A stretch of 5,556 nucleotides of DNA from Phyllobacteriaceae bacterium (GTDB taxonomy: Bacteria > Pseudomonadota > Alphaproteobacteria > Rhizobiales > Rhizobiaceae), in the NCBI GenBank assembly GCA_024645155.1, contig JAHEGF010000227.1:1-5556 (forward strand), read 5' to 3'. This document shows positions 1-5,436 of the stretch, in pieces. The stretch's first letter is position 1. Every line of letters begins with the position of its first letter. The notes under the pieces were generated by a model. That model had not been told where the DNA came from, did no database searches, and saw only the letters and a list, made by a program, of their open reading frames with translations. The position numbers were made by a program, and so were the translations under genes.

Positions 1-466
1 GTTCGTCCAACAACATGACCGCCGGATTCATAGCCAGCGCACGCGCAATCGCGACCCGCTGTTTCATACCGCCCGACAATTGCCGCGGAAGGGCATTCCG
101 AAAATCCGATAGTTTGGTACGCGCCAGAACATCGTCCAGTGTTGCTTCCGCGCTTCTGCCGCGTATGCCGTGATCTTCCAGAACCAGCGTCACGTTCCCA
201 GCCACCGTGCGCCAGGGGAGCAGCGCGAAATCCTGAAAAACATATGTCAGCGGGTTCAGGCAGTCCTCAGGTACGCTTCCGGATTGAAGCACATTCCCTT
301 CGCTCGGCCGTTCCAGCCCGCCCGCGAGACGCAGAAGCGTCGATTTTCCACAGCCGGATGGCCCGATAATGCACAACAAGCGCCCGGCCGGAATGCGCAG
401 CGATACGTCCTCCAGCACCGTCATTTCTCCGTAACGGTGCGTGATGCGGTCTAGGATGAGTTCCAT
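1..466 (-). CDS. ABC transporter ATP-binding protein, nitrate/sulfonate/taurine type (partial, C-terminus off the left edge)
   Basis: This is the cytoplasmic ATPase of an ABC importer, which would hydrolyse ATP to drive uptake of the ligand caught by the binding protein encoded just upstream. The 155 visible codons show a Walker A loop GPSGCGKST (residues 35-43), a Q-loop glutamine at 78 followed by DFALLPWRTV, which is typical of the SsuB/TauB/NrtD branch, the signature LSGGMKQR (130-137), and Walker B VMLLDE (150-155) ending on the catalytic Glu. The D-loop and H-loop lie outside the window, so the gene is cut by the edge and is not visibly broken. The ATG at 466 is the only ATG, GTG or TTG after the in-frame stop shared with the upstream gene (506-508). 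It has no Shine-Dalgarno sequence; a CCGCCTCC tract sits there instead. An internal ATG at codon 15 follows GGAG too closely and would lose a conserved first strand. Family is certain; substrate is unknown. Confidence 0.95.
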   Translation of the reverse strand, partial: MELILDRITHRYGEMTVLEDVSLRIPAGRLLCIIGPSGCGKSTLLRLAGGLERPSEGNVLQSGSVPEDCLNPLTYVFQDFALLPWRTVAGNVTLVLEDHGIRGRSAEATLDDVLARTKLSDFRNALPRQLSGGMKQRVAIARALAMNPAVMLLDE

Positions 467-473
467 GCGTCGA

Positions 474-496
474 GGAGGCGGTTTGGCGCCGCCTCC
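474..496 (-). promoter_or_regulatory. Intercistronic hairpin between binding-protein and ATPase genes
   Basis: Arms GGAGGCGG (474-481) and CCGCCTCC (489-496) are a perfect 8-bp inverted repeat around a 7-nt loop. The repeat fills most of the 39-nt gap between the binding-protein stop and the ATPase start. In the minus-strand mRNA the CCGCCTCC arm lies where the ATPase ribosome-binding site should be. No T-run follows, so this is not a standard terminator. Hairpins at this position in importer operons (malE-malF is the known case) protect the upstream binding-protein message; that role here is inferred. Confidence 0.6.
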
Positions 497-505
497 GTCT
501 TTCCA

Positions 506-1519
506 CTACAACAGCGACACGTAAGTCGAATCGACAAGCATCTCCATCGTGATGTTTTCCTTAATCAAACCTTCCGTCTTGAACCATTCTACCTGATCTG
601 TAACGGACTCCATGTTCAGCGATGCATCTGCGTTGATCCGCATCGACCCGTTAATGATCGACGGCGCCGCTTTTTCATAGGGCCGGTCGGCATAGACGTA
701 CTTGTGGATCAATTTCACCATCGCTTCTTCGGCGTCGGGCCCGGCGGTTTTGTCGACCAGCGCGGCGTTGAAGTCCTGTGCTCCGCGCGAAAAGGCGCGC
801 AGGAAACCCTCGGTTTGGGCACGCTGGTTGGTCGCGTTCTCGGTCGAGGTGAAAATGGTCGTCACCTGATAGTCAGGAAGGTAATCGGCAACATCGCCGA
901 TGATATGCACAGCCCCCGAGGCCGCCAGCGGCTTCGCAATATGCGGCACGATAGTCCAGGCGTCGATCTGCCCCGACTTTAGGGCGCCAATGATTGCACC
1001 GACCTTTTGCAGCGGTTTGAAACTGACCGTTGCATTTTCCGCCATCGCGATCCGCGAACCCATGTAGTGGAAGGACGATCCCGGTTGCGTGATGCCAAAC
1101 GTCTTTCCGTCCAGCATCGCCGGCGCGTTCAGCCCGGCCTGAAAAGCGGCGTCCGATGCGAGGATCTTCTGACCGTCAATGCCCTTTTCCTCGCGCAGAG
1201 CGCCGCCGATAATCTTTGTGGCGCCTTTTTCCGCCAAGCTAATCAGCCCGCCGGAGATCGCCGTAACCCCGTAATCGGCATCGCCAGAGGCGATGGCCAC
1301 GGCCATTGGCTGCGCCGCTTCGAAGAACTTGAACTCAACATCCAGACCTTCGTCGGCAAAAAAGCCCCGTTCGTAAGCGACGAAGCTGGCCGCATGACTG
1401 GTAAAGCGCAGCGCTCCGACTGTGATCTTGGTATTTGCCATTGCCGGCACGGGCAACATCGGCAGGGTCGCCGCTCCCCCGATCAATCCGAACGTTCCAC
1501 GGCGCGTGTAACCTGTCAT
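506..1519 (-). CDS. ABC transporter periplasmic substrate-binding protein, NMT1/THI5-like (SsuA/TauA fold)
   Basis: This 337-residue exported protein should capture a small ligand in the periplasm and deliver it to the importer whose ATPase is encoded next. Residues 1-28 form a signal peptide with a twin-arginine-like start (TRRGTFGLIGG), a hydrophobic stretch and a likely cleavage after AMA-28. The Phe is one place later than in the classical Tat motif, so Tat export is probable, not certain. The mature protein opens ITVGALRFTSHAASFVAYERGFF, the usual first strand and helix of the family, followed by GLDVEFKFF, SGDADYGV, DGKTFGITQPGSS and a GQIDAW segment. The start at 1519 is chosen over the upstream in-frame ATG at 1564 because GGGAGGAG lies five bases before it and the signal peptide begins there. 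Ligand is unknown; the family handles sulfonates, nitrate, pyrimidine thiamine precursors and aromatic acids. The next gene starts 39 nt later on the same strand. Confidence 0.9.
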   Translation of the reverse strand: MTGYTRRGTFGLIGGAATLPMLPVPAMANTKITVGALRFTSHAASFVAYERGFFADEGLDVEFKFFEAAQPMAVAIASGDADYGVTAISGGLISLAEKGATKIIGGALREEKGIDGQKILASDAAFQAGLNAPAMLDGKTFGITQPGSSFHYMGSRIAMAENATVSFKPLQKVGAIIGALKSGQIDAWTIVPHIAKPLAASGAVHIIGDVADYLPDYQVTTIFTSTENATNQRAQTEGFLRAFSRGAQDFNAALVDKTAGPDAEEAMVKLIHKYVYADRPYEKAAPSIINGSMRINADASLNMESVTDQVEWFKTEGLIKENITMEMLVDSTYVSLL

Positions 1520-1524
1520 TTGTG

Positions 1525-1532
1525 CTCCTCCC
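1525..1532 (-). promoter_or_regulatory. Strong ribosome-binding site of the substrate-binding protein gene
   Basis: On the minus strand GGGAGGAG ends five bases before the ATG at 1519. It is the best Shine-Dalgarno sequence in the transport locus and decides the start against the ATG at 1564. It contrasts with the absence of any such site before the ATPase and regulator genes, suggesting that the binding protein is made in excess. Confidence 0.8.
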
Positions 1533-1571
1533 GATTGTTGCGCGTTTTGCGCCAGTCTTCTCACCCGAACA

Positions 1572-1600
1572 GGTTAGGGCGCATTGGTATCACCGTGCAA
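1572..1600 (-). promoter_or_regulatory. Possible promoter and operator half-match upstream of the binding-protein gene
   Basis: In the 125-bp gap before the binding-protein gene, the minus strand reads TTGCAC (1600-1595), an 18-base spacer, then TAACCT (1576-1571) as a weak sigma-70-like pair. Inside the spacer lies GGTGATACCA (1594-1585), which matches the TGTGATCACA palindrome before the regulator gene at 7 of 10 positions. That makes it a candidate second binding site for the GntR-family protein. Both boxes are poor matches to consensus, so this is a suggestion only. Confidence 0.25.
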
Positions 1601-1623
1601 ACGTTATCCCCACTCCAAGGCGC

Positions 1624-1643
1624 GCAAAACAGGAATGTTTCGC
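1624..1643 (-). other. Small hairpin just after the regulator stop codon
   Basis: On the minus strand GCGAAAC (1643-1637) and GTTTTGC (1630-1624) can pair over seven positions, one of them G-U, around a six-base loop. The hairpin begins two bases after the regulator stop. It has no T-run, so it is at best a weak terminator or an RNA end-stabilising stem that separates regulator and binding-protein messages. Confidence 0.3.
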
Positions 1644-1644
1644 C

Positions 1645-2295
1645 CTATCCTGTCAGCAATTTCAACCCTTGGGTGACGTCTGATCTAACAGCAAGACGCA
1701 GGCCGGGTTCGTCCCCGGCCTTGAGCGCGGCGATCATCAGCTTGTGAAAATGCGGCGGATCGGTTCGCCGCAGCCGGCCGTAAAGGGCCCGCATGGTTGG
1801 CCCGAGTTGCAGCCAGACCGTTTCGGCCATCGCCAGCATCGCAGGCGCCTGCGCGCGCAAGTAGAGGGTGCGGTGGAACTCAAGATTGCTGCGAATGTAT
1901 CCGACGGCATCTCGATTCGAAATGTAGTCGGAAATCGACGCGTTGATGGTCTGCAAGCGTTCGATCAGCGCAATATGCGCTCTCGGCAGCGCCCGGCTGG
2001 CCAGTTCAACCTCAATCAGAGCCCGCAGCGCTGCAAGTTCCTCGATCCGTTCGTTGCTGAGTTCCGGTGTAGATACTCGACCGGAGCTGGACAGGAACAG
2101 AGCGCCTTCGGCCACCAGCCGCCGCGCGGCCTCTCGTGCGGGAGTCATCGACACGCCGTATTCCTTGCCAATGCCGCGCAGCGTCAGCGCCTGTCCGGGC
2201 GCAATCTCGCCATGCATGATCCGGGAGCGCAGAGAACGATAAACTCTGTCATGAGCCGACGGTGTGGCGTCCGCTGGCTTGGGATTGATAATCAT
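1645..2295 (-). CDS. GntR-family transcriptional regulator, FadR subfamily with FCD domain
   Basis: This 216-residue dimeric DNA-binding regulator probably senses the transported compound or a product of it and controls the importer downstream. Residues about 14-80 are the winged helix-turn-helix: DRVYRSLRSRIMHGEIAPGQ, then the recognition-helix region VSMTPAREAARRLVAEGAL (48-66), and a short wing ending near 77. Residues about 84-210 are the all-helical FCD ligand domain, with NLEFHRTLY (137-145), a WLQLGP segment (161-166) and HFHKLMIAALKAGD (182-195). In the FCD metal site, Asn137 replaces the common Asp and Asp206 stands where a His is often found; His141 and His184 remain. The ATG at 2295 directly follows an in-frame TGA and has no Shine-Dalgarno sequence. 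A perfect palindrome lies eight bases upstream. The binding-protein gene follows 125 bp downstream on the same strand. The effector cannot be inferred. Family call is firm; control of the neighbouring importer is inferred. Confidence 0.92.
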   Translation of the reverse strand: MIINPKPADATPSAHDRVYRSLRSRIMHGEIAPGQALTLRGIGKEYGVSMTPAREAARRLVAEGALFLSSSGRVSTPELSNERIEELAALRALIEVELASRALPRAHIALIERLQTINASISDYISNRDAVGYIRSNLEFHRTLYLRAQAPAMLAMAETVWLQLGPTMRALYGRLRRTDPPHFHKLMIAALKAGDEPGLRLAVRSDVTQGLKLLTG

Positions 2296-2301
2296 ATTTC
2301 A

Positions 2302-2330
2302 ACTGTGATCACATCCACCGGTAGCGTCAA
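2302..2330 (-). promoter_or_regulatory. Candidate promoter of the GntR-family regulator gene
   Basis: The minus strand carries TTGACG (2330-2325, five of six to the -35 consensus), a 17-base spacer, and CACAGT (2307-2302, three of six to the -10, including the key A2 and T6). The standard six-base distance to +1 puts the transcription start on the A of the ATG at 2295. That agrees with the missing ribosome-binding site and suggests a leaderless mRNA. Confidence 0.4.
2304..2313. promoter_or_regulatory. TGTGATCACA palindrome, candidate autoregulatory operator
   Basis: This perfect 10-bp palindrome lies eight bases upstream of the regulator start and overlaps the -10 box and spacer of the candidate promoter. 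Compact palindromes of this kind with GT and AC arms are typical of FadR-subfamily operators, and a repressor bound here would block its own promoter. The binding protein and the role are inferred. Confidence 0.5.
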
Positions 2331-2340
2331 GTCGGCCCCA

Positions 2341-4221
2341 TCAGCCCGGCAGGCCAGCTTGGCGGAGCGCCCGCTCCAGGCGCGCAAGGATTTCACCCTC
2401 GCGATAGGGGTAAATGTCGGGCACATTTGCAATCGTAATCCCAGGCTGCAGCGCAAGCGCCTCCAACACCTCCCATTCGGCGTCTTCAGTCCGGCCCAAC
2501 TCTGCAAGGATCGCAGCATGCATCAGTCGCATGCGCAGGGCCTCGGGATTTCTTTCCAGCCCCTCAACGCTAAGCGCCATAGCCTCTTCAAGTTTTCCGA
2601 GGCTGAAATGCACTTCGGCCAATGCGTTCAGATAAGGAAACGGCGCCCGCGGGTTCAGACGTAAGGCGTATTGTAAACCAGCCAAAGCGCGCTCGGGGTC
2701 ACCGGCATAGTGCCAATTCCATGCCTGCATTCCGAAACCGTCGGCAAAGTTCGGGTCAAGTTCGACCGCTCGCGCGAAGGCGAAATCGGCCTTGTCGTAT
2801 TCGCGGCGGAACATGTGGACCAACCCCAGAGAGGCATGGACGGCAGGCAAATCGGGATCGATCGCGACGGCTTGGCGCGCCAGCCGATAGGCAGTCTCCA
2901 GCGACTCGGCGCTCGTCGTCAATGAAACGCCGGTACGATTGGTATAGGCCGTGGCGAGGATTGCCTTGGCCAGAGCAAAATCGGGATCAATCTCCAGGGC
3001 GGACCAAAGATAGTCTTGGGCAATCTGGCGCGATTCATCGTTGAACCGCCAGATCTCCTCCCAGGCCCTGAGGTAAAGGTCATATGCCTCCAGACTATCG
3101 GTGTATCGTTTGGATATCAGCCGGCGTTCCTCCTGAGTGATTTCCACATGCAGTGCCGCGATGATCTGTGAAGCAACTTGATCCTGCAGCGCGAACAGAT
3201 CGGTGAACTTCCGGTCAAGTCGCCCGGCCCAGACCTGAAACCCGGTGCTCGTATCTATCAGGTTGGCATTGATCCGGATATCATCGCCGGCTCTCTGCAC
3301 ACTTCCCTCGACCACGTACCGCACACCTAGCGCTGTTCCGACCGATCGTGCATCCGCCGCTTCGCCCCGTTCGCGGAACGAGAAGCTTGTGTTCCGGGCG
3401 ATGACAAGAAGGTTGCCGATCCGGCTCAGGTCCGTGATTAGATTGTCGGCCATGCCGTCGCTGAAATAGGTTTGCTCAGGATCGCCGGATAGATTGTCGA
3501 ACGGCATGACCGCCACCGACGGTTTGTCGGTGATGCGGGTTTCCGTCTGTTTTGGACTCCGGTTTGGCACCTTAGAGTTCGGCCAAAATATCCAGCCGGC
3601 GATCAAAGCCGCGACCAGGAAAACTGCACCCAGAATAAGCCAGGTCTTTTGATTGCCGACATGAGGCACAGCAACTGTATCGGATGGCCCGGTGATGTCG
3701 CTTCCCATTTGGTATACCCGAACCGGAAGCGGGATATTCTTGACCTCGTGTTCGCCGATATCTGTGAATCTGCCGGAGAGTCTGGATTTGACCTGTTCAA
3801 AAACCGGAGCTGACACCGCGATCCCGCCCGGCTGTGCCAATGCCTCGATGCGCGACGCCACGTTCACGCCATCGCCGTAAAGATCATCGCCATCTGCTAT
3901 CACTTCGCCCAGATGTATGCCGATCCGGAATTGCAATGGTGGATCGCCCCCGTGGCTGGCCGACGATCCAGCCAGTTGCCGTTGGATTTTCTCAGCACAG
4001 CCGACGGCATTTGACACGCTGGAGAATTCCGCGATTAATCCGTCTCCGGTCAGTTTGAAAATCCGGCCATCGAAATTTGCAATCGCAGGTTCGAGAATAT
4101 TTTGCCGGACAGAGAGCACCCGGTTCAATGTTCCGGTGTCGTCGCCCGCCATCATCCGACTATAGGCAACCGCATCCAAGACAAGAATCGTCGAGAGCCG
4201 TCTGTCCTTTTGGTCGATCAC
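2341..4221 (-). CDS. Class III adenylate cyclase with transmembrane helix, TolB/FlgO-like domain and TPR repeats
   Basis: This 626-residue inner-membrane protein should convert ATP to cAMP. The cyclase domain (about 7-172) has a full active site by alignment to the known family pattern: metal aspartates Asp16 (LVLDAVAYSRMM) and Asp60 (KLTGDG), adenine-selecting Lys56 and Asp113, and transition-state Asn120 and Arg124 (YGDGVNVASR). One hydrophobic helix follows at about 193-213. Residues about 233-350 (PSVAVMPFDNLSGDPEQTYF onward) resemble the TolB/FlgO-like module common in such proteins, and about 370-610 are tetratricopeptide-like helical repeats (for example AFARAVELDPNF). With a single helix the C-terminal part is probably periplasmic and may relay a signal or bind partners. 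The start is GTG at 4221: an in-frame TGA lies 11 codons upstream, no other usual start codon intervenes, and there is no clear Shine-Dalgarno sequence. The stop is 45 bp before the regulator gene. Cyclase class is firm; the input signal is unknown. Confidence 0.92.
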   Translation of the reverse strand: MIDQKDRRLSTILVLDAVAYSRMMAGDDTGTLNRVLSVRQNILEPAIANFDGRIFKLTGDGLIAEFSSVSNAVGCAEKIQRQLAGSSASHGGDPPLQFRIGIHLGEVIADGDDLYGDGVNVASRIEALAQPGGIAVSAPVFEQVKSRLSGRFTDIGEHEVKNIPLPVRVYQMGSDITGPSDTVAVPHVGNQKTWLILGAVFLVAALIAGWIFWPNSKVPNRSPKQTETRITDKPSVAVMPFDNLSGDPEQTYFSDGMADNLITDLSRIGNLLVIARNTSFSFRERGEAADARSVGTALGVRYVVEGSVQRAGDDIRINANLIDTSTGFQVWAGRLDRKFTDLFALQDQVASQIIAALHVEITQEERRLISKRYTDSLEAYDLYLRAWEEIWRFNDESRQIAQDYLWSALEIDPDFALAKAILATAYTNRTGVSLTTSAESLETAYRLARQAVAIDPDLPAVHASLGLVHMFRREYDKADFAFARAVELDPNFADGFGMQAWNWHYAGDPERALAGLQYALRLNPRAPFPYLNALAEVHFSLGKLEEAMALSVEGLERNPEALRMRLMHAAILAELGRTEDAEWEVLEALALQPGITIANVPDIYPYREGEILARLERALRQAGLPG

Positions 4222-4242
4222 AACAATTGCTCGTGACTGTGC

Positions 4243-4258
4243 ATGATGCCGGCATCAT
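4243..4258. promoter_or_regulatory. 16-bp perfect palindrome upstream of the cyclase gene
   Basis: ATGATGCCGGCATCAT reads identically on both strands. It lies 21 bp before the GTG start, and its upstream arm overlaps the candidate -10 box. It has no loop and no T-run, so it fits a dimeric-protein operator better than a terminator. The protein that might bind it is unknown. Confidence 0.55.
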
Positions 4259-4281
4259 ACGCTTGGGCGTTGACAGCGCAA
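4254..4281 (-). promoter_or_regulatory. Candidate promoter of the adenylate cyclase gene
   Basis: The minus strand shows TTGCGC (4281-4276), a 16-base spacer and TATGAT (4259-4254), which matches the -10 consensus at five of six positions. The predicted start near 4247 leaves a leader of about 25 nt. The -35 box is only half consensus. Five of the six -10 bases lie in the 16-bp palindrome. Confidence 0.45.
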
Positions 4282-4302
4282 AGAAGCGTGAAACTGTGCC
4301 AT

Positions 4303-4983
4303 TCAGAAACGGTAGCGGTGCAACTCAGCACCATTCTCACGCAGCCAGTTCCGCGGCGCATCATAGTCGCCGTAAAGTTCCGTCACCGTCGCCCAAAAAG
4401 ACGGCGAGTGGTTCATCTCTTTCAGGTGCGCTACCTCATGCGCCGCCACATAGCGGAGGACCTGCGGCGGTGCGAGGATCAGACGCCACGAAAACATCAG
4501 ACCGCCAGCGGATGAGCACGACCCCCAGCGCGAGCGCGTATCGCGCAGGGTGAACCGATGATAGGGCCGCTTGAGCAACTCTGCATAGTGATCCGAGGCA
4601 GACGTCAGCCTGTCGCGGGCGAGTTCCTTCAAAAAGCCAGCCAACCGCGGTGCCGCATGTGTCTCGGGAACCGCGATTTCCTTCGCCCGCAATTCGACCC
4701 GGCGGCCCGCTACCGGCACCAGAAGCCTTGTTTTCCCTTCGACCGGAATGCGGGACCCGATCTTGATCGACTCTGCTTCGGGGCGGGCTGCCAGGTGACC
4801 GCGGATCCAATCCTGCCGGCTGCGAGCAAAGGCCAGCGCCTCGGCGTCGGGAACGCCCGGCGGAATCGTAACCGTGACCCGTCCGTCCAGCTGCGACACA
4901 CGCAGAGTTATTCGCCTGGCGCGGCCCGACCGACGCATCATCAGAGGGATAGGCGGGGTGCCTGGCAGATACTGCTCCGTCAT
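4303..4983 (-). CDS. YgjP-type (DUF45) metallopeptidase-like protein
   Basis: This 226-residue cytoplasmic protein belongs to the YgjP/SprT-like group of small zinc-dependent proteins related to M48 peptidases; some members are reported as nucleotide pyrophosphatases, so the reaction is left open. The C-terminal core holds RFTLRDTRSRWGSCSS, then the zinc motif HEVAH (His182, Glu183, His186) with a third probable ligand His192 in NHSPSFW, all family hallmarks. The N-terminal part (RRSGRARRITLRVS and the IPPGVPDAEALAFARSRQDW segment) is the usual beta-rich region followed by a helix. I chose the ATG at 4983 because GGGGA lies about eight bases upstream and the family begins near here; the longer frame to 5133 would run across the divergent promoter region and into the neighbouring gene. 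It is divergent from the FYDLN gene and ends 81 bp before the cyclase gene. Full length, with no missing key residue. Confidence 0.9.
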   Translation of the reverse strand: MTEQYLPGTPPIPLMMRRSGRARRITLRVSQLDGRVTVTIPPGVPDAEALAFARSRQDWIRGHLAARPEAESIKIGSRIPVEGKTRLLVPVAGRRVELRAKEIAVPETHAAPRLAGFLKELARDRLTSASDHYAELLKRPYHRFTLRDTRSRWGSCSSAGGLMFSWRLILAPPQVLRYVAAHEVAHLKEMNHSPSFWATVTELYGDYDAPRNWLRENGAELHRYRF

Positions 4984-5008
4984 TTGACCATCCCCACGGC
5001 TAAAGGCT

Positions 5009-5037
5009 TTGACACTCCCTATCCCATATGGCAGATG
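5009..5037 (+). promoter_or_regulatory. Candidate promoter of the FYDLN protein gene
   Basis: A perfect TTGACA (-35) at 5009-5014 is followed, after 17 bases, by CAGATG (5032-5037), a poor -10 match. The predicted start near 5044 gives a leader of about 40 nt. The call rests on the -35 box and its place in the 100-bp divergent gap. I see no equally good promoter for the YgjP-like gene on the other strand. Confidence 0.4.
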
Positions 5038-5070
5038 CCCGAAATCGTCGAGACGACTCAGCAGTTTTTG

Positions 5071-5077
5071 AAAGGGG
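5071..5077 (+). promoter_or_regulatory. Ribosome-binding site of the FYDLN protein gene
   Basis: AAAGGGG ends six bases before the ATG at 5084 and supports that start. Confidence 0.7.
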
Positions 5078-5083
5078 TGCCAT

Positions 5084-5404
5084 ATGCCCAAAGAAGAATG
5101 GGGCGTAAAGCGCGTTTGCCCCACAACCGGCAAACGGTTCTACGACCTGAACAAGAACCCGATCGTCAGCCCATACACTGGTGAAATTGTGGAGCTGGAT
5201 GTGGGAAAGACCAGAATGATCGCGGCGGATGCCGAAGACGCTGCGACGCTGAAGGCAAAAAAATCCGAGATTTCGGACGATGACGTGGTCATTGAAGACG
5301 ACGACGTCGATGTTGATCTGGATGATGAAATCCTCGAAGATGACGACGACGACAACGTATCATTGGATGAAATTGCGGACGTTGCGTCAGAAGACGACGA
5401 CTGA
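5084..5404 (+). CDS. FYDLN acid domain protein (TIGR02300 family)
   Basis: This 106-residue protein of unknown function is widely conserved in Alphaproteobacteria and recognised by the segment KRVCPTTGKRFYDLNKNP (residues 9-26). The N-terminal third is laid out like a zinc ribbon, with CPxC-like turns at 12-15 and 29-32. Here only Cys12 remains: Thr15, Ser29 and Thr32 occupy the other three ligand positions, so zinc binding through this site is not expected. Residues 65-106 form a highly acidic, probably disordered tail of Asp and Glu runs, with short hydrophobic interruptions. The middle segment (MIAADAEDAATLKAKK, 45-60) looks helical. The start is supported by AAAGGGG six bases upstream. 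The gene diverges from the YgjP-like gene and is followed 73 bp later by tRNA-Ala. Family identity is very likely; the role is not known and none is proposed. Confidence 0.93.
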   Translation: MPKEEWGVKRVCPTTGKRFYDLNKNPIVSPYTGEIVELDVGKTRMIAADAEDAATLKAKKSEISDDDVVIEDDDVDVDLDDEILEDDDDDNVSLDEIADVASEDDD

Positions 5405-5436
5405 ATACCTAAACAGGACCGAGTCAGATTTTCTTC

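Larger units (their letters stand above)
4232..4299. repeat. Imperfect direct repeat flanking the cyclase promoter
   Basis: CGTGACTGTGC (4232-4242) recurs as CGTGAAACTGTGC (4287-4299): all eleven bases are kept, with two extra A residues in the second copy. One copy lies beyond the -35 box and one in the leader, so the pair brackets the promoter and the palindrome. It may be a paired binding site or chance. Confidence 0.35.

Noticed and set aside
1520..1564. Upstream ATG at 1564 as start of the binding protein
   Set aside because: It would put 15 polar residues before the signal peptide; the strong GGGAGGAG site and the Tat-like motif support 1519.
2304..2313. TGTGATCACA as a CRP/FNR-type site linked to the neighbouring cyclase gene
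   Set aside because: CRP sites have TGTGA and TCACA separated by six bases; here the halves abut with no spacer. A FadR-subfamily operator fits better.
1007..2664. Long plus-strand open frames (1007-1747 and 1744-2664)
   Set aside because: They lie antisense to the binding protein, regulator and cyclase genes, have Arg/Gln/His-rich compositions with no recognisable motif, and are frame shadows of GC-rich coding sequence.
4243..4258. The 16-bp palindrome as a transcription terminator of the YgjP-like gene
   Set aside because: It has no loop without breaking the central pairs and no T-run follows on either strand.
4984..5133. Longer start for the YgjP-like protein at 5133
   Set aside because: The extra 50 residues would cross the divergent promoter gap and overlap the FYDLN start, and are unlike the family, whereas the ATG at 4983 has a GGGGA site.
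5279..5400. GAC/GAT-rich stretch as a tandem repeat or CRISPR-like array
   Set aside because: It has no fixed unit or spacing; it is simply codon usage for the Asp/Glu-rich tail.
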